From Cyprinodon diabolis (Eukaryota > Chordata > Actinopteri > Cyprinodontiformes > Cyprinodontidae), in contig CM060072.1 of NCBI GenBank assembly GCA_030533445.1, positions 20,897,767 to 20,961,766 on the forward strand: a stretch of 64,000 bases of DNA, given 5' to 3'. Position numbers and translations under genes: made by a program. The notes under the pieces were generated by a model, which saw nothing but the letters and a program-made list of their open reading frames with translations, was not told where the DNA came from and made no database searches. Shown one piece after another: positions 12,901 through 24,690 of this stretch. Positions within the stretch are counted from its first letter, which is position 1; each line of letters starts with the position of its first letter.

Positions 12901-15900
12901 ATCTGTGCACATCCCTACCTATACAAATGCAAAAGCTGACACTGTCCAATTTTGAGGTTTTACTACAAATGTGGCCTAGTTTTTAATCAAGACTAGTAAA
13001 ACTCAGGGTCCTAATAGTTCTAATTGACAAGGACACTTAAGTCAGAATGGAAGTGGTTCTGCAGTCACCATGAGTGCCATCCAAATAGACCGCTTTCTTA
13101 CCCCAGATGATGTTCTTACTGTTGATTTAAAAAAATGTGATGGAATAGATGTTGGGGACAGGAGGTATGAGCTGCAATGTGAGGTAATCAGAAGGAGCCA
13201 GAGTGCTTAACTTGGACTCTAAAAGAACCAGCCTACAAGTAGGACTAGCAAAAAGCAAGCTTTGTTTTGATGTTTTTTAATTGCCTTCAAAAAATGTTTA
13301 ACCTTTTTTTTAAAGAGCAGTTAGGGAGACAGTTTATCTCCAAAAAGGCAATTGTTTATCCAACTTACCCTAAAATCACCAACATTGTTTTAAGCAACAG
13401 GCAGTGATCCTGAATGCTTGACCATTTCTAAACAAGTGTGTGAAGAAGAATTTATCAATACCTTCAGATAACTTTATTGAACTTTTATTAATCTCACAAT
13501 GGAGAAATTCCCCTCTGCATTTGACCCATCCCCCAGTGATGTCGCCACTGTGTGCTGCCCCAGGGCCAGTGTGCGGGGTTAAGGATCTTGCTCAGGGACC
13601 CATATTGGTAGTCTGCTGGAGTTAAACTCTGAGCCTCCGGTACCCAAGTGCTCTAACCACTAGGCCACCACTCCCGCATAATGATAATGATAATAATAAA
13701 GTGCCGATAGTGTTGAAAAAAACGGAGTCAGAAATAGCCTGTAGGTATATCAGCTACTTAAAGGTGCCATGTTCGTCTGTTTAAACAATTTTATGCAAAT
13801 ATAAATCCAATGGGAATGCCTTTGAGTCTAGTCTGAAATATTAATTTTAAAGGCATAATATAAGCAAAAGACCTTATGTTTGATTATTCACGCAGAGTTC
13901 AATTCTTTACCAACATGAGCTAAGAATCAATTTAAAGATGGAAAAAAAATAGATAATTAAAAGAACACAGTACAGTTACAAATGTAATCAGGGAAAAGAC
14001 TGTACATTTAGAGACATGTCTTGACCTCTGATTAAACACAAATATAAGTGTTTGATTATAATAACCAATGCAATTCTTAAAAATTCTGAACCAACACATG
14101 AATAAGGAACAGGGATGGCGGAATCAGGGTTTGGGATACTTTTGCTGCTGGAGGGACTGGTAAACCTCATTGTACAGATTATATAATGAGGTATATATAA
14201 TTATGTGAAAAAAAACTGGCATTAAAAGGCAGGAGTATTGTGGTCGTTCAAATTAAGAAAGACCCCAAGTTTAATACATAAGTGGCTAAAAGGCAGTAAC
14301 ATTAATATTTTGGAGTGGTAAAAAGCTTGTGAAACAATATCCAATGAGAAAATCATAAATGCTGCAAACTGAATTGGCAATGATACCCTCTAAGAAAAAG
14401 AATAAAGATAATTTTGTTTTGTCATCCTAGCATTTATACAATTGAAATGTGTTAAGGATAGGCTCTGTGTATGCACCTTGAGGCTCTATCTCTCAGGTTC
14501 TTTTTCCTGAAAAGGGATCACTCGGGACAACCTCTTTAGATACCACTTCATAACTTATATAAACTTATATATATAACTTAAATAACCATGAGACATGACA
14601 ACTGATTCTGTTAGAAATTGTAATCTTACTCAGATCAGAGAAGTTGCTTAGAATTTACAGAAGGCAGCTGCTCACATCTGGGCTTGCCTCTCAGGAAGTG
14701 GCCCAGGTTAACAGTTAAAAAGGCATTTTATACATCTCCAGTCTGCCACATCATCACATTTTACCTCATACACGTTAGCAGATGAGCCTTATCAAAATAT
14801 TACACTTGAAGGGCACTGCTCTCATTTCCATTTCCAAATCTTTACCATGTACAGAATGAAGATTATAACTGTATATCCAGACAGAGCAACTGTTTAAATT
14901 AGATTAACTACTGTGGAAATCATCAGTTGTGACACGCCACAGGCAGCTAACTTTAAGGTGTAACTAACTCACAACTCATCATTGATAATTATCCTAACAA
15001 AGGAAATCATTACTGAAAACAGGATACATCAAGGCAAATTTGATGTGATACAGGGAAAACATATTATGTGCTTTATCATATAGTGTTTGTAAAAATCTAT
15101 TTTTTTATATGAATATTTACTGTTTTAACAAGGCTGTGTTCATTCTCTAAATCACCTGTTTGTGCCCTAGAACAACAAACTTGTGTCAGAGAATGAATCC
15201 CTGGAGCTTCGGCAAGTGACAGAAGTCGATGCAGGAGTTTATGAGTTGACCGTCAACGCAGGAGACAAGACACTGCATGAGGTTTTCCATATCTCTGTAC
15301 TTCCTATAACCACCAGTTTCAGGACAGGTGAGCCTCTCTCTTTCTTTACTGATACCTGCCTCTTTGTGTCATACTTACTTTCATCAGATCCTCAGGGCTG
15401 GATTAACTATCTAACACTGGACCAAAGAGACCCAACGTTTTAATAAACCCCACTGGATCAAAAAGCTGATACTTGAACTTTAGTTAATATGCTGTAGCCC
15501 ACTTAGTTTTCATTTTAATTAGCTGAAGGGATGATAGAGATTCAAAGGATTTAAAGCTGATACAGGTCATGAGAAAGTAACTGTGAATACATAAAAAAAA
15601 TCAAAATAAAAAACACCTTTATTTGCTTCAAATTAGGTTTTAAAGAAATATGCATGAAGCTGATACGCTCAGCTGATAGAAAACAGACAGGATTTTATTC
15701 TATGACAAAGTCATCAGTGTCTTGTCTATCACATGGCTCTGCGACTGCTGAGAGTCAACTGTGGTCACTTGAGAAATAATGTCTACATGTCATCCTGTAA
15801 ACTCATTTTTCATGAGAGTAAGTGACAAAAAGGAAACCACACCAGAAGTTACCTCCTCTTCTTCATCTTCATGTTCAAACCACAGAAACAAACATACAAA

Positions 15901-18812
15901 GTGAATGACGTAAGAGCACAGTCTATTGGTCAGGGTAGAGAAGTGCAGCAAAAATCAGCCTAAAACAGAAAGCTGCTGGAAAAGTTTTTTCTACTCAGCA
16001 CTGCAACATTTTCCTAAGAAATGAAAATAAATGTATTTAATGTGTTACAGTTTTGTCTAATATGAAATGTTAATATTTTTATACTTTGATTACATTTGAA
16101 TTTTAATGGAAAATAAAGGTACTATTGCACTTTTAAAAAATCTATCATAACTTTATAATACTTGCTCAGAAATGTTTCCTATAGCAAAGCCATTTGAACA
16201 GAAATTAGTTATATGATCACAAATGTTAACTTAGACAATATTTTGCTTTGACCCAAAGCAGGTATAGGGTCATGTGTTTTATTTTGGCCAGTCCCAAGTC
16301 CAGATAAATGCAGAAAGTTCTCCAGATAAGTGCAGCTAAATGTTTGCCATTTCTACCATGCAAAAATATCCCTCTCCATGAGGTTTGACATTTATTTTCT
16401 TTGCTGTATTTTGTGAACTTTATTTAAGAAATAGCTTAACATTTTAGGAAATAATGCCCTTGGTAAAAAAAAGGCAATTGCGCAACACACTGTATGACCA
16501 GCTCACATAATTATTTCTGTAGGAGTTTAATGCAACCTTAAAAACTCACACTGAGAAATTATTGATATTCGGCATTTTTTTAGCACTTTATTGTGTGGAC
16601 TTTCCACATAGAAGATGGTAAGTGGTGGTAGAGAGCACCTAGAAAATGGTGACGTTGGCAGTAGACAAAGCCAGATTTCATAGTCATCCCCAGGATTCTG
16701 GTTTACATAAAAATGCCTCCCTTAAATTAGTTTTCATTGTATTTCAAGCACCTTTAAAATCTGTTGGCGTCTCTATAAAGCTACAAATGCAACACACATA
16801 CAATCATGTTTGTACCACTGCAGCTGGTCTTTGAATACCTTTTCACTTCTCTATAGCATGTTGCTCATTCAGCAAGGCAAATGTGAATCCTTGTCCATTG
16901 TTGATCTGAACAGTTCAATAAATTGTGAGTACCAATCTTCCTTTGTTACATGGCAAGTTGTCTTGTCTGTCTAAACTTAAGAGTGGCTACAAGAGGGTCA
17001 ACCCGTATCATGCTGTACAATTCATTAATTACTATTAATCAACATAAAACTTGACTCTGGGAGCCTGATGACAAACCAATTTTGCTAAAAAAATGGTGTG
17101 ACATAAAGGGAAAATATATGTTGAAAGTTTCTCCTTTTTATCTAAGGAAATCCAGGCAGTTGCATCAGGTAACCGACTTTGAGAAGGGACATGTGGTGAC
17201 TGGATATTTGATTGCATAAAGTTGTTGACTTGTAAATCTTGTGTAATGAAATGGATGGATGGATGGATGGATGGATTTCTGTCATTTTAAACAGTATTTG
17301 ATGTGATGACCATTATCATTACTCTTTGTTTTTTTTACTTTTAGAGTCAACTCTGGGTTCCACTGACACACCACAGCCCAGGGCTATGATATCATCAACC
17401 AAAACACTTTCCACAGATGATTATTGGACCCCTCAACCAAATTCCAGCACTGCCATAGTCTCTGTTGTAGCTCATGTAACCCCTTCAAAAACTTCAGCAT
17501 CTGTCAGTTTCCCATCATCCCCTGGCACACAATCCGTCAGTGTCAACTTACTCAACTCCAGTACGTCAAGTAATGAAGTTACCGAGCTCATATCAACACG
17601 GAGAACGGCAAGTGACGAGATGAAGAATGAATCAAAGATTTACAAGCGGTCCACAGAGGGTATTTCCTCAGTAAGCACAGAGGAGTTTAGGACAACACAG
17701 CCTATATTAGGAAGCACTGCACTTCTTGGAGAAATTCCTGCTGTGACTGTTCTGGTTGGCAAAGGTAATGTTTGATGAATCTTTTGTATTTTGGCTTATT
17801 GTCAGGGTCAGGGTTTGGAAAACATTAGAGGTGTAGTATTACAGTACCAGTATAAAGCTGGGATGGTTGTATTATTTTTATTAAATTTTTTGCTTTTTGA
17901 AATAAGCAGTTGTATTCAAAATGATTGCAGTCTTCTGTTTCCAATTTGAGACAACGTGGAAAGGCTTGATTTGTTTTTGTCGGGAAGGTAAACAATAAAA
18001 AACTAATTGAGAAAAGCATAACCACATGCCTCAAAATATAAAACCGCACAAACAGTGCTGAATGTTATCTGCAGTCCATTTTTCTTCACTGTGTAGAAAC
18101 TTCTCACATGTGGGACCTTTATAGACTCCAGCTTTCTCAGCCTCGGGGTAGATACCTTGTCAGGTGGAACTCAATAAACAGAGCATCCAAAGTTACTGCT
18201 CAACTGAGGAGGGGGGATTACAAGAAACAATTTGCAGCCTCAGGGCTAAAAGTTTTGTTTTTATAGTGTTACATTCATTAAGATAGTGTTTTGGAATCTG
18301 GAGGCAGGATAATCAATATGGTAGGAATTATTTAGAAGCTACCAGTATCCTCCAGTAAAAGATTTTTCTCTTTTATACAATCTTTTCCTTAGAAACCAAA
18401 CGCAACCATATGTTGATAGCTTTCATCGTCATTCTGCTGCTGCTGTTGATCGTCGTGGTTGTCGTGCTTTACAGGAGACAACTCCTAAAAAAGAGGTAAA
18501 AATTCACCTTTTTTGTCTTTCTCCAGCTCTGTGTCCATGGAGGTTAGTAAGACAGGAAAAATGCTAACACTGCTGACACTATAGAGGCACATGGCCTGGA
18601 ACTCTGGTGTGTGTTTTTTTCTGTGATATCAAGCAATGTCACCGATCAATACTCTGCTGGCATACTTCTCCTGCAGGATGGACCTCCCGCCGCCATTCAA
18701 ACCTCCCCCACCCCCTGTCAAGTACACATCTTCAAGAAGAAGTGAGACACAGCATTTCCCCACTTCAAGGTGTAACTCCGTAGCAGAACCTATGAGACCT
18801 ATCTTTATATGA
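9943..18812 (+). CDS. cd96: CD96-like Ig-superfamily receptor (TACTILE), seven exons
   Basis: Coding exons are 9943-10000, 10229-10573, 10829-10938, 15171-15327, 17345-17764, 18393-18495 and 18677-18812. All join in frame at GT-AG sites to give 442 aa. Residues 1-20 are a signal peptide. Residues 21-134 are an Ig V domain with C44, W59 and C115 in DSGSYSC, and TVYHPIFG resembling the VYHP..G stretch of CD96. Residues 135-223 are a second Ig-like domain (C159, W169) where the second Cys is replaced (VYEL at 194-197). Residues 224-363 form a Ser/Thr-rich, mucin-like stalk, followed by a membrane helix at about 370-389. The tail begins MDLPPPFKPPPPPVKYT, very like the human CD96 tail. CD96 binds the poliovirus-receptor-like protein CD155/nectins on T and NK cells. 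The fish protein is shorter than human CD96 (about 570-585 aa) and appears to lack one Ig domain. TRAT1 lies downstream, as in human. CD226 and TIGIT are alternatives, but neither has this Pro-rich tail. Confidence 0.82.
11652..11930 (+). mobile_element. tRNA-derived SINE of the V-SINE type
   Basis: It begins GGGCTGCACAGTGG, has an A-box-like GTGGGTAGCAC and a perfect pol III B box GGTTCGATTCC at 11707-11717. A body typical of fish V-SINEs follows: TTTCTGCATTGGGTTTGCA, CCAAAAACAT, TTAGGTTAATTGG and CCCTGCGATAGACTG, ending TGTCCAGGGT. It lies in CD96 intron 3. Confidence 0.85.
11931..12010 (+). repeat. Fragment of a dispersed fish repeat
   Basis: It contains TTTATATTGCGCC, CACAACACATGTCATCTCAA and GGCCCTTTACAGTG. 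The phrase GTCATCTCAAGGCCCT recurs at about 62557 within a longer copy. Confidence 0.55.
12011..13449. other. CD96 intron 3, nothing further seen
   Basis: No exon is supported here. The open frame 12462-12785 has no family features. The corresponding intron of the duplicated copy is only 119 bp, so this DNA was gained after the duplication or lost from the other copy. Confidence 0.4.
13450..13677 (-). mobile_element. tRNA-derived SINE, minus strand
   Basis: On the minus strand it opens GGGAGTGGTGGCCTAGTGG followed by TTAGAGC, a tRNA-like head with an A box. A degenerate B box (GAGTTTAACTCC) and a body ending in a TTAATAAAAGTTCAATAAAG tail follow. The tail resembles partner LINE 3' ends. A second, truncated copy is at 4334-4500. 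A TAA/TGA-rich run at 13677-13700 borders the head. Confidence 0.72.
13701..15170. other. CD96 intron 3, 3' part
   Basis: AT-rich intronic DNA without supported features. Confidence 0.4.
15328..17344. other. CD96 intron 4
   Basis: AT-rich intronic DNA. A short (ATGG)n run lies at about 17251-17275. The intron's first 70 bp match the start of the corresponding intron in the duplicated copy, including CATCAGATCCTCAGGGCTGG. Confidence 0.5.
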
Positions 18813-19282
18813 TTGATAATTGGCAATACTTTTTTTGTATGGCAGTCATCTCTGCAGTACTCATTAAGGTTTACTGAAAGTGATTCACAAAAGTACAAAA
18901 TGTTTTGCTTAGCAGATACAGCTTCATAAAACCTTCATATTTAGTGCACATGTAAAAGGTTCTTGAAATGTATTACTCTTATAAATCAAACCGAATAATT
19001 TCAGGTAAAAAGTGTTTTCTTGTCAATCAGAGGCTCAAATATAGACTGAATTTAACCCCTACAATTACATGTACATCTAGATAAGAGGCCAGTTAACAAA
19101 ACTATTGCCATCATCACACATTAAATACTACAAGATTGTTCAATCATTCCAGGAGGTTGTATCCCATTCTTCCTGAACCAAAATAGTGATTTAGTTAATT
19201 AAATTATGGAATTCATTTCTCCTTTATGACTTATTCAGATGAATGTATCACGATGGTTTAATATGAGATATATATGTATATA

Positions 19283-20845
19283 CAGTGGGGCAAAAAAGTA
19301 TTTAGTCAGCCACCAATAGTGCAAGTTCTCCCACTTAAAAAGATGAGAGGCCGGTAATATTCATCATAGATGTACCTCAACTATGAGAGACAAAATGAGA
19401 AAAAAAAATCCAGAAAATGACATTATTTTTAAAGAATTTATTTGCAAAATATGGTGGAAAATAAGTATTTGGTCAATAACAAAAGTTCATCTCAATACTT
19501 TGTTATATACCCTTTGTTGGCAATGACAGAGATCAAACGCTGGTAATTTGGCCCATTCCTCCATGCAGATCTCCTCTAGAGCAGTGATGTTCTGGGGCTG
19601 TCGCTGGGCAACACGGACTTTCAACTCCCTCCAAAGATTTTCTATGGGGTTGAGATCTGGAGACTGGCTAGGCCACTCCAGGACCTTGAAATGCTTCTTA
19701 CGAAGCTACTCCTTCGTTACCCGGGCGGTGTGTTTGGGATCATTGTCATGCTGAAAGACCCAGCCACGTTTCATCTTCAATGCCCTTGCTGATGGAAGGA
19801 GGTTTTCACTCAAAATTTGACGATACATGGCCCCATTCATTCTTTCCTTCACACGGATCAGTCGTCCTGGTCCCTTAGCAGAAAAACAGCCCCAAAGGAT
19901 GATGTTTCCACCCCCATGCTTCACTGTAGGTATGGTGTTCTTTGGATGCAACTCAGCATTCTCTCTCCTCCAAACACGACGAGTAGAGTTTTTACCAAAA
20001 AGTTCTATTTTGGTTTCATCTGACCATATGATATTCTCCCAGTCATCGTCTGGATCATCCAAATGCTCTCTAGCAAACTTGAGACGGGCCTTGACATGTA
20101 CTGGCTTAAGCAGGGGGACACGTCTGGCACTGCAGGATTTGAGTCCCTGGCGGCGTAGTGTGTTACTGATGGTAGCCTTTGTTACTTTGGTCCCAGCTCT
20201 CTCCAGGTCATTCACTAGGTCCCCCCGTGTGGTTCTGGGATTTTTACTCACCGTTCTTGTGATCATTTTGACCCCACGGGGTGAGATCTTGCGTGGAGCC
20301 CCAGATCGAGGAAGATTATCAGTGGTCTTGTATGTTTTCCATTTTCTAATAATTGATCCCACAGTTGATTTCTTCACACCAAGCTGTTTACCTATTGCAG
20401 ATTCAGACTTCCCAGCCTGGTGCAGGTCTATAATTTTGTTTCGGGTGTCCTTTGACAGCTCTCTAGTTTTGGCCATGGTGGAGTTTAGAGTGTGACTGAG
20501 GTTAAGGTTGTGGACAGGTGTCTTTTATACTGATAACGGGTTCAAACAGGTGTCATTAATGAAGGTAACGAGTGGAGGACAGAGGAGCCTCTTACAGAAG
20601 AAGTTACAGGTCTGTGAGAGCCAGGAATCTTGCTTGTTTGTAACTGACCAAATACTTATTTTCCACCATATTTTGCAAATAAATTCTTTAAAAATCAGAC
20701 AATGTGATTTTCTGGATTTTTTTTTTCTCATTTTGTCTCTCATAGTTGAGGTATATCTATGATGAAAATTACCGGCCTCTCTCATCTTTTTAAGTGGGAG
20801 AACTTGCACTATTGGTGGCTGACTAAATACTTTTTTGCCCCACTG
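19283..20845 (-). mobile_element. Tc1-like transposon with about 200-bp inverted ends
   Basis: Both ends carry the inverted sequence CAGTGGGGCAAAAAAGTATT, flanked by TA target duplications at 19281-19282 and 20846-20847. The inverted similarity extends about 200 bp inward (19283-19482 and 20645-20845) with few differences, the IR/DR structure of fish Tc1 elements. The near-identical arms indicate a recent insertion. The element sits about 470 bp past the CD96 stop, possibly within its 3' UTR. Confidence 0.95.
19492..20476 (-). pseudogene. Tc1 transposase, inactivated
   Basis: The frame starts [16 protein letters not shown] and shows the paired helix-turn-helix region, then [11 protein letters not shown] (first Asp) and [10 protein letters not shown] (second Asp) of the DD34E catalytic domain. 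A TAG at 19708-19706 follows ARVTKE after 256 codons, where a Trp codon is usual. Beyond it the frame reads [11 protein letters not shown] (the catalytic Glu) down to EEWAKLPA. A deletion then shifts the frame before the family's C-terminal end, which stops at 19492-19494. So the protein has one nonsense change and one short deletion; both would need repair for activity. Intact relatives are about 340 aa. Confidence 0.93.
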
Positions 20846-20847
20846 TA

Positions 20848-23738
20848 TACTTATGAGATACATCAGGCTCTTTACATAAGATATTTTATTTTATTTATTT
20901 TTTTTGCAAAACTACCTAAAATTGGATTTAAAGTTTATCAGAAAATGTGTTCTGTCTGCTGATCTAACCCTTCTGCCTTCATTAAACAGACATAGCTTGC
21001 TCTATTATTCAGCGACTCTGCTTGAGTTGTGTTTATCCATCCCCCAATTTTCAATGGTTTCCATTTGTGCTTTTTGCAGAACAGGTACTGGCTTTTTTCA
21101 GTCCAGCTTAAGAGCAGGTATGATCAGAAATAAGTATGACTGAAAAACCAGTGTGGAAAAGGTTTAAAAACTGGTGGGCTGGAGTAAAGCCTGGCAAAGT
21201 GGAGACAGTGGAAAAAAGACGTTTATTTAATAGATTGGGTCAAAATTTTTAAATAGGTCCCTTATTATAGGGATCCATGTGCAATAGCCAGTATTTGTGG
21301 CATGCATACTCCACATCACTGGTATATGATTGTCTATTGTCTATTATGATTTTGAACTATTTTTCTCCCTAGTTGTTATTTCAAAATGTGCAATACACCT
21401 ACATTTAACATTGACTTTGACAATTATCGCCTTAAGTATTTTATAATTCAGATTAATGTGAATTCACAGTCGTCCTCCAAACAGGAATGGACTTTGATCT
21501 TGCCCAGCCGGCTTTGTTATATATACTGATGTTTTAAACATTTTAAGGATTGATCTGAGTGTAGATATGGGCAAGGTTATGAAAGCCACTGCTTTCAAGG
21601 CATTTTCCCCATTAATGAATAAAAACAGACCTGTTTTACTTAATTACCCTGTTCTTTTTTCCTTTTCATTTTGAGGGGTAGCAAAGAGAAAGCAGCCACC
21701 TTATATCTCTCAGCATCACCAATGAATGTTTAAAAAAAAAAAACACATTGTGTCAACATTTTGATCAGGGTAAAAAAGTAAAGTATAGCTGTATTTTGTT
21801 AACAGCTCAATAAACAATCTTTAATTGAGGTTTTATGTTCAAAATTGTTACAAATGGTGTTACAGTATGCTATGTCAAGTATTGGATTGGGATTTAATTT
21901 AGTTTTTTTATAAATCTTAATAATAAAAAGTTAGTGGTTGGTAAATTAGATAAGTGTGTATAAAACTGTTTGTGTGAAACTGTTTTTTTGTATGTACTTG
22001 TATTTCAGTTATATGTTGTATTAAATGTCTCAGTTGTAAACCTTTCATAAGAGTTGTAAATAAAAGAAAATTGTTTTGTGTCTAAATTAAATTATTTTTT
22101 AAGGCTTTATAAGCTAGGCCTGTTTAACAGAGTGTTTTCTTTTGGAAACAGCCTTTTTAAGTGTTCTCAGTTTTTGCTTTATGCATCCATAAATTGCTGC
22201 CTACTGTGTGCCTTAATGCTGTAATTACAGTTTTACGTCTACAAACCAGCAAATTAGGATTTCCTGCAATGAAGCCCAGATAGCCTCCTGATGTAGTTGT
22301 TTATTTAGTCAATTAAGCAGTGATCCAGTTATAGGGTTCTTTGTGTTCGCAATACTGGGCTAAAAACTCAAACCAATTAGCCTACTTAGGGCATACAATA
22401 CATTTTTATAACATTCTAAACACTTGGCCCAAATTCACTGTTACAGTATTAGCCCAATTCTTTCACGAGTGTTGGGATCAGACAAAAACAATGGCAGTTA
22501 GAATTTTACATTTCACATCTCCAAAATGAATGCAATATCTTTTATTCCTTAGTTTATTGCTATTAATAATTTATTAATCATTTATTATCTCACTGTATAT
22601 AATGCATTATCAAAAGGGAGAGGTGCATTCCACTATGCTCCATTAAAAGCAGTATATGCTACGTATACAGGTGTTAGCTGTCGCTATAACTAATTTGCAA
22701 AAAATACTCCAAACAAGACTTCCACAATTCATAGAAAATTTACAAAATATGTAATGACAGGGAAGTAAAATGAGACACTAAAACATTTATGTAATAAAAA
22801 TAAAACTGCAAAAGTTAAAGCTAGATTATAACTCAAAAAACATTTGTCACAATATAAGTCTGGTGCACGTATGTGTACTAGCATGCTTGTGCAACTGCAT
22901 ACTGCAAAAACACACACACGCACACATTTAGTATCTGAAAACACAGACACACGTTACTCATACACTTCTCAGCATACAAAAATGCATAATTACACATGTG
23001 CACATACCGTATGTAGATTTGAGATAAAATGGAAACCGCACTCATTGTTAGCAGACTTCTGTCAGTTTTAAGTCTGTGAACTTTTAAACTCTTAAAAATG
23101 TACTTCAAAATGTTTTTTTTTAAAAAACAAGAGCACAGTGATTTGGATTTAAGAGTTTTTCTTAAGTTTCCTACAAGGTTCCTTTTTGGCTTCTTGCGAA
23201 ACTAATTATTTCAACCTTAAGGTATGCTACAAACATTTTTTCATGCTTAAGACAGCTAACATTTCTGGGTTTTACTGTTTGTTTGCAAAGTATTTGGTGC
23301 ATTAACTTCTATTTGTTTCTAACCTTCTTTATCTTTTAGAAACAACTTTATTTGTTAACTAATGTGAAAAGTTGTAAGTTGTAAGTTCAGCCAACAGCAT
23401 GAACAGTTTCAGTAAAATAGCAGAAGGACATTCCATTGACATAATCCTATAGTGGCCACATAAATAATGATAAATTAAAATACATCACTAAAGACGCACA
23501 AATAATGATGCAAATGTTGAGATAATATTGCTTCAAATAAAAATTTTGTCCAACATAGCATAAAAAGCTCACTTTAGATTTAACTCAATTTAATAAATGT
23601 TTTGCATACTTTCACTTAGTCAATATAACAAAGTGTCAGTAAACTCTGCAAAGATTTATATCTGATGCAAAGTTCTGCTGTGCATGAAAACTATTTACCT
23701 CAAAGCTTCAGCCTTACACATTTGATGCGCTTTCTCTC
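20848..23738. other. Intergenic between CD96 and its duplicate
   Basis: No coding gene is supported. An AATAAA at about 22060, followed by a T/G-rich stretch, could end a long CD96 3' UTR that would contain the Tc1 element. A CA-rich run lies at 22910-22930. Confidence 0.35.
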
Positions 23739-23752
23739 TGTGGCTTCCTGTT
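23739..23752. promoter_or_regulatory. RUNX-ETS motif, duplicate copy
   Basis: TGTGGCTTCCTGTT matches 9823-9836 upstream of CD96 exactly. The sequence GGGATTGACTGTAATCA just before the start codon also matches the CD96 5' UTR. Confidence 0.45.
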
Positions 23753-23942
23753 AGAAAACATCATTGTGTTCATTTTTCTAGCCCTGCTGTTTAACCTCAG
23801 CTGACACTGAATTAAATGTTACTAACCTAAATCCCTCTATAAAAGGGATTGACTGTAATCACAAACTCAACCATGGCCAGGGGTGTACTGGGGATAGCTT
23901 TCTCTTTTCAGATCCTTGTTGCTGCGATCTCAGGTAATCCAA

Positions 23943-24690
23943 TAAGATTAGATTAGATTAGATGATTAGATGAGCTTTATTGGTCTCACAGCGGAGAAAT
24001 TCACTTGTCACATATTGGCATAGAAGTCAAAGAAGGTGCATTAAGAATAAACAATAAACAATATATATATACAGTATATCCAGGTATATACAGTATATCA
24101 AGGTAAATAAGGATTAAGGTGCAAGTGTACCTGTATCGCACACAATGAAAAACAAAATAAAAATAAGAAATAAAGAAATAAGAGATAAAAAATAAAAATA
24201 TGTACAATCCGGATGGCTTATATATAGGTGGATTTACTTTTACGTTAAAGTGTAGTAGGTAAGGAACAACGGTGAGGTAGTTGTATGACTATTCTATTCA
24301 CATATATTGCACATTCAGCATATTGCACAGAATATTGCACAGTCAATAAATAAAAAACTATAATATAGGAGTTATTGTGGTTATAGTGCATAATTATAGA
24401 GTCTGGTGGCAGCAGGAATGAATGACCTGTGGTAGCGCTCCTTCTTACAGACAGGGTGTCTAAGTCTCTGACTAAAGGAGCTGCTCAGCTCCTCTACAGT
24501 CTGGTCCAGGGGATGAGAGGTGTTGTCCATGATGGATGTGAGTTTGGACAGCATCCTCCTTTCAGCCACTTCCTCCACCGAATCCAGAGGCAAGCCCAGG
24601 ACAGAAGTGGCCTTCCTCACCAGCTTATTCAGTCTCTTTCTGTCCCGCTCTGAGCTGCCAGGGGCCCAGCAGCAATAAGGATGCACATAT
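23943..24690 (-). mobile_element. 5'-truncated LINE in intron 1 of the CD96 duplicate
   Basis: On the minus strand a reverse-transcriptase ORF C-terminus (24686-24381) is followed by an AT-rich 3' UTR and a tail of ATCTAATCTAATC-type units at 23943-23965. Such short tandem tails are typical of Rex1/L2-like fish LINEs. Its length of about 745 bp explains the extra size of this intron (971 against 228 bp). Confidence 0.78.
24381..24686 (-). pseudogene. C-terminal fragment of LINE ORF2
   Basis: The 101-residue frame includes RLNKLVRKATSVLGLPLD, NTSHPLDQTVEELSS, KKERYHRSFIPAATRLYN. These correspond to the end of jockey/L2/Rex-type ORF2 proteins. The catalytic reverse-transcriptase core is missing through 5' truncation. 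Confidence 0.78.

Noticed and set aside
18629..18898. 89-codon minus-strand frame with a Gly-rich run
   Set aside because: It is antisense to the Pro-rich tail exon of CD96.
19827..20495. 222-codon open frame on the plus strand
   Set aside because: It is the antisense shadow of the Tc1 transposase on the minus strand.
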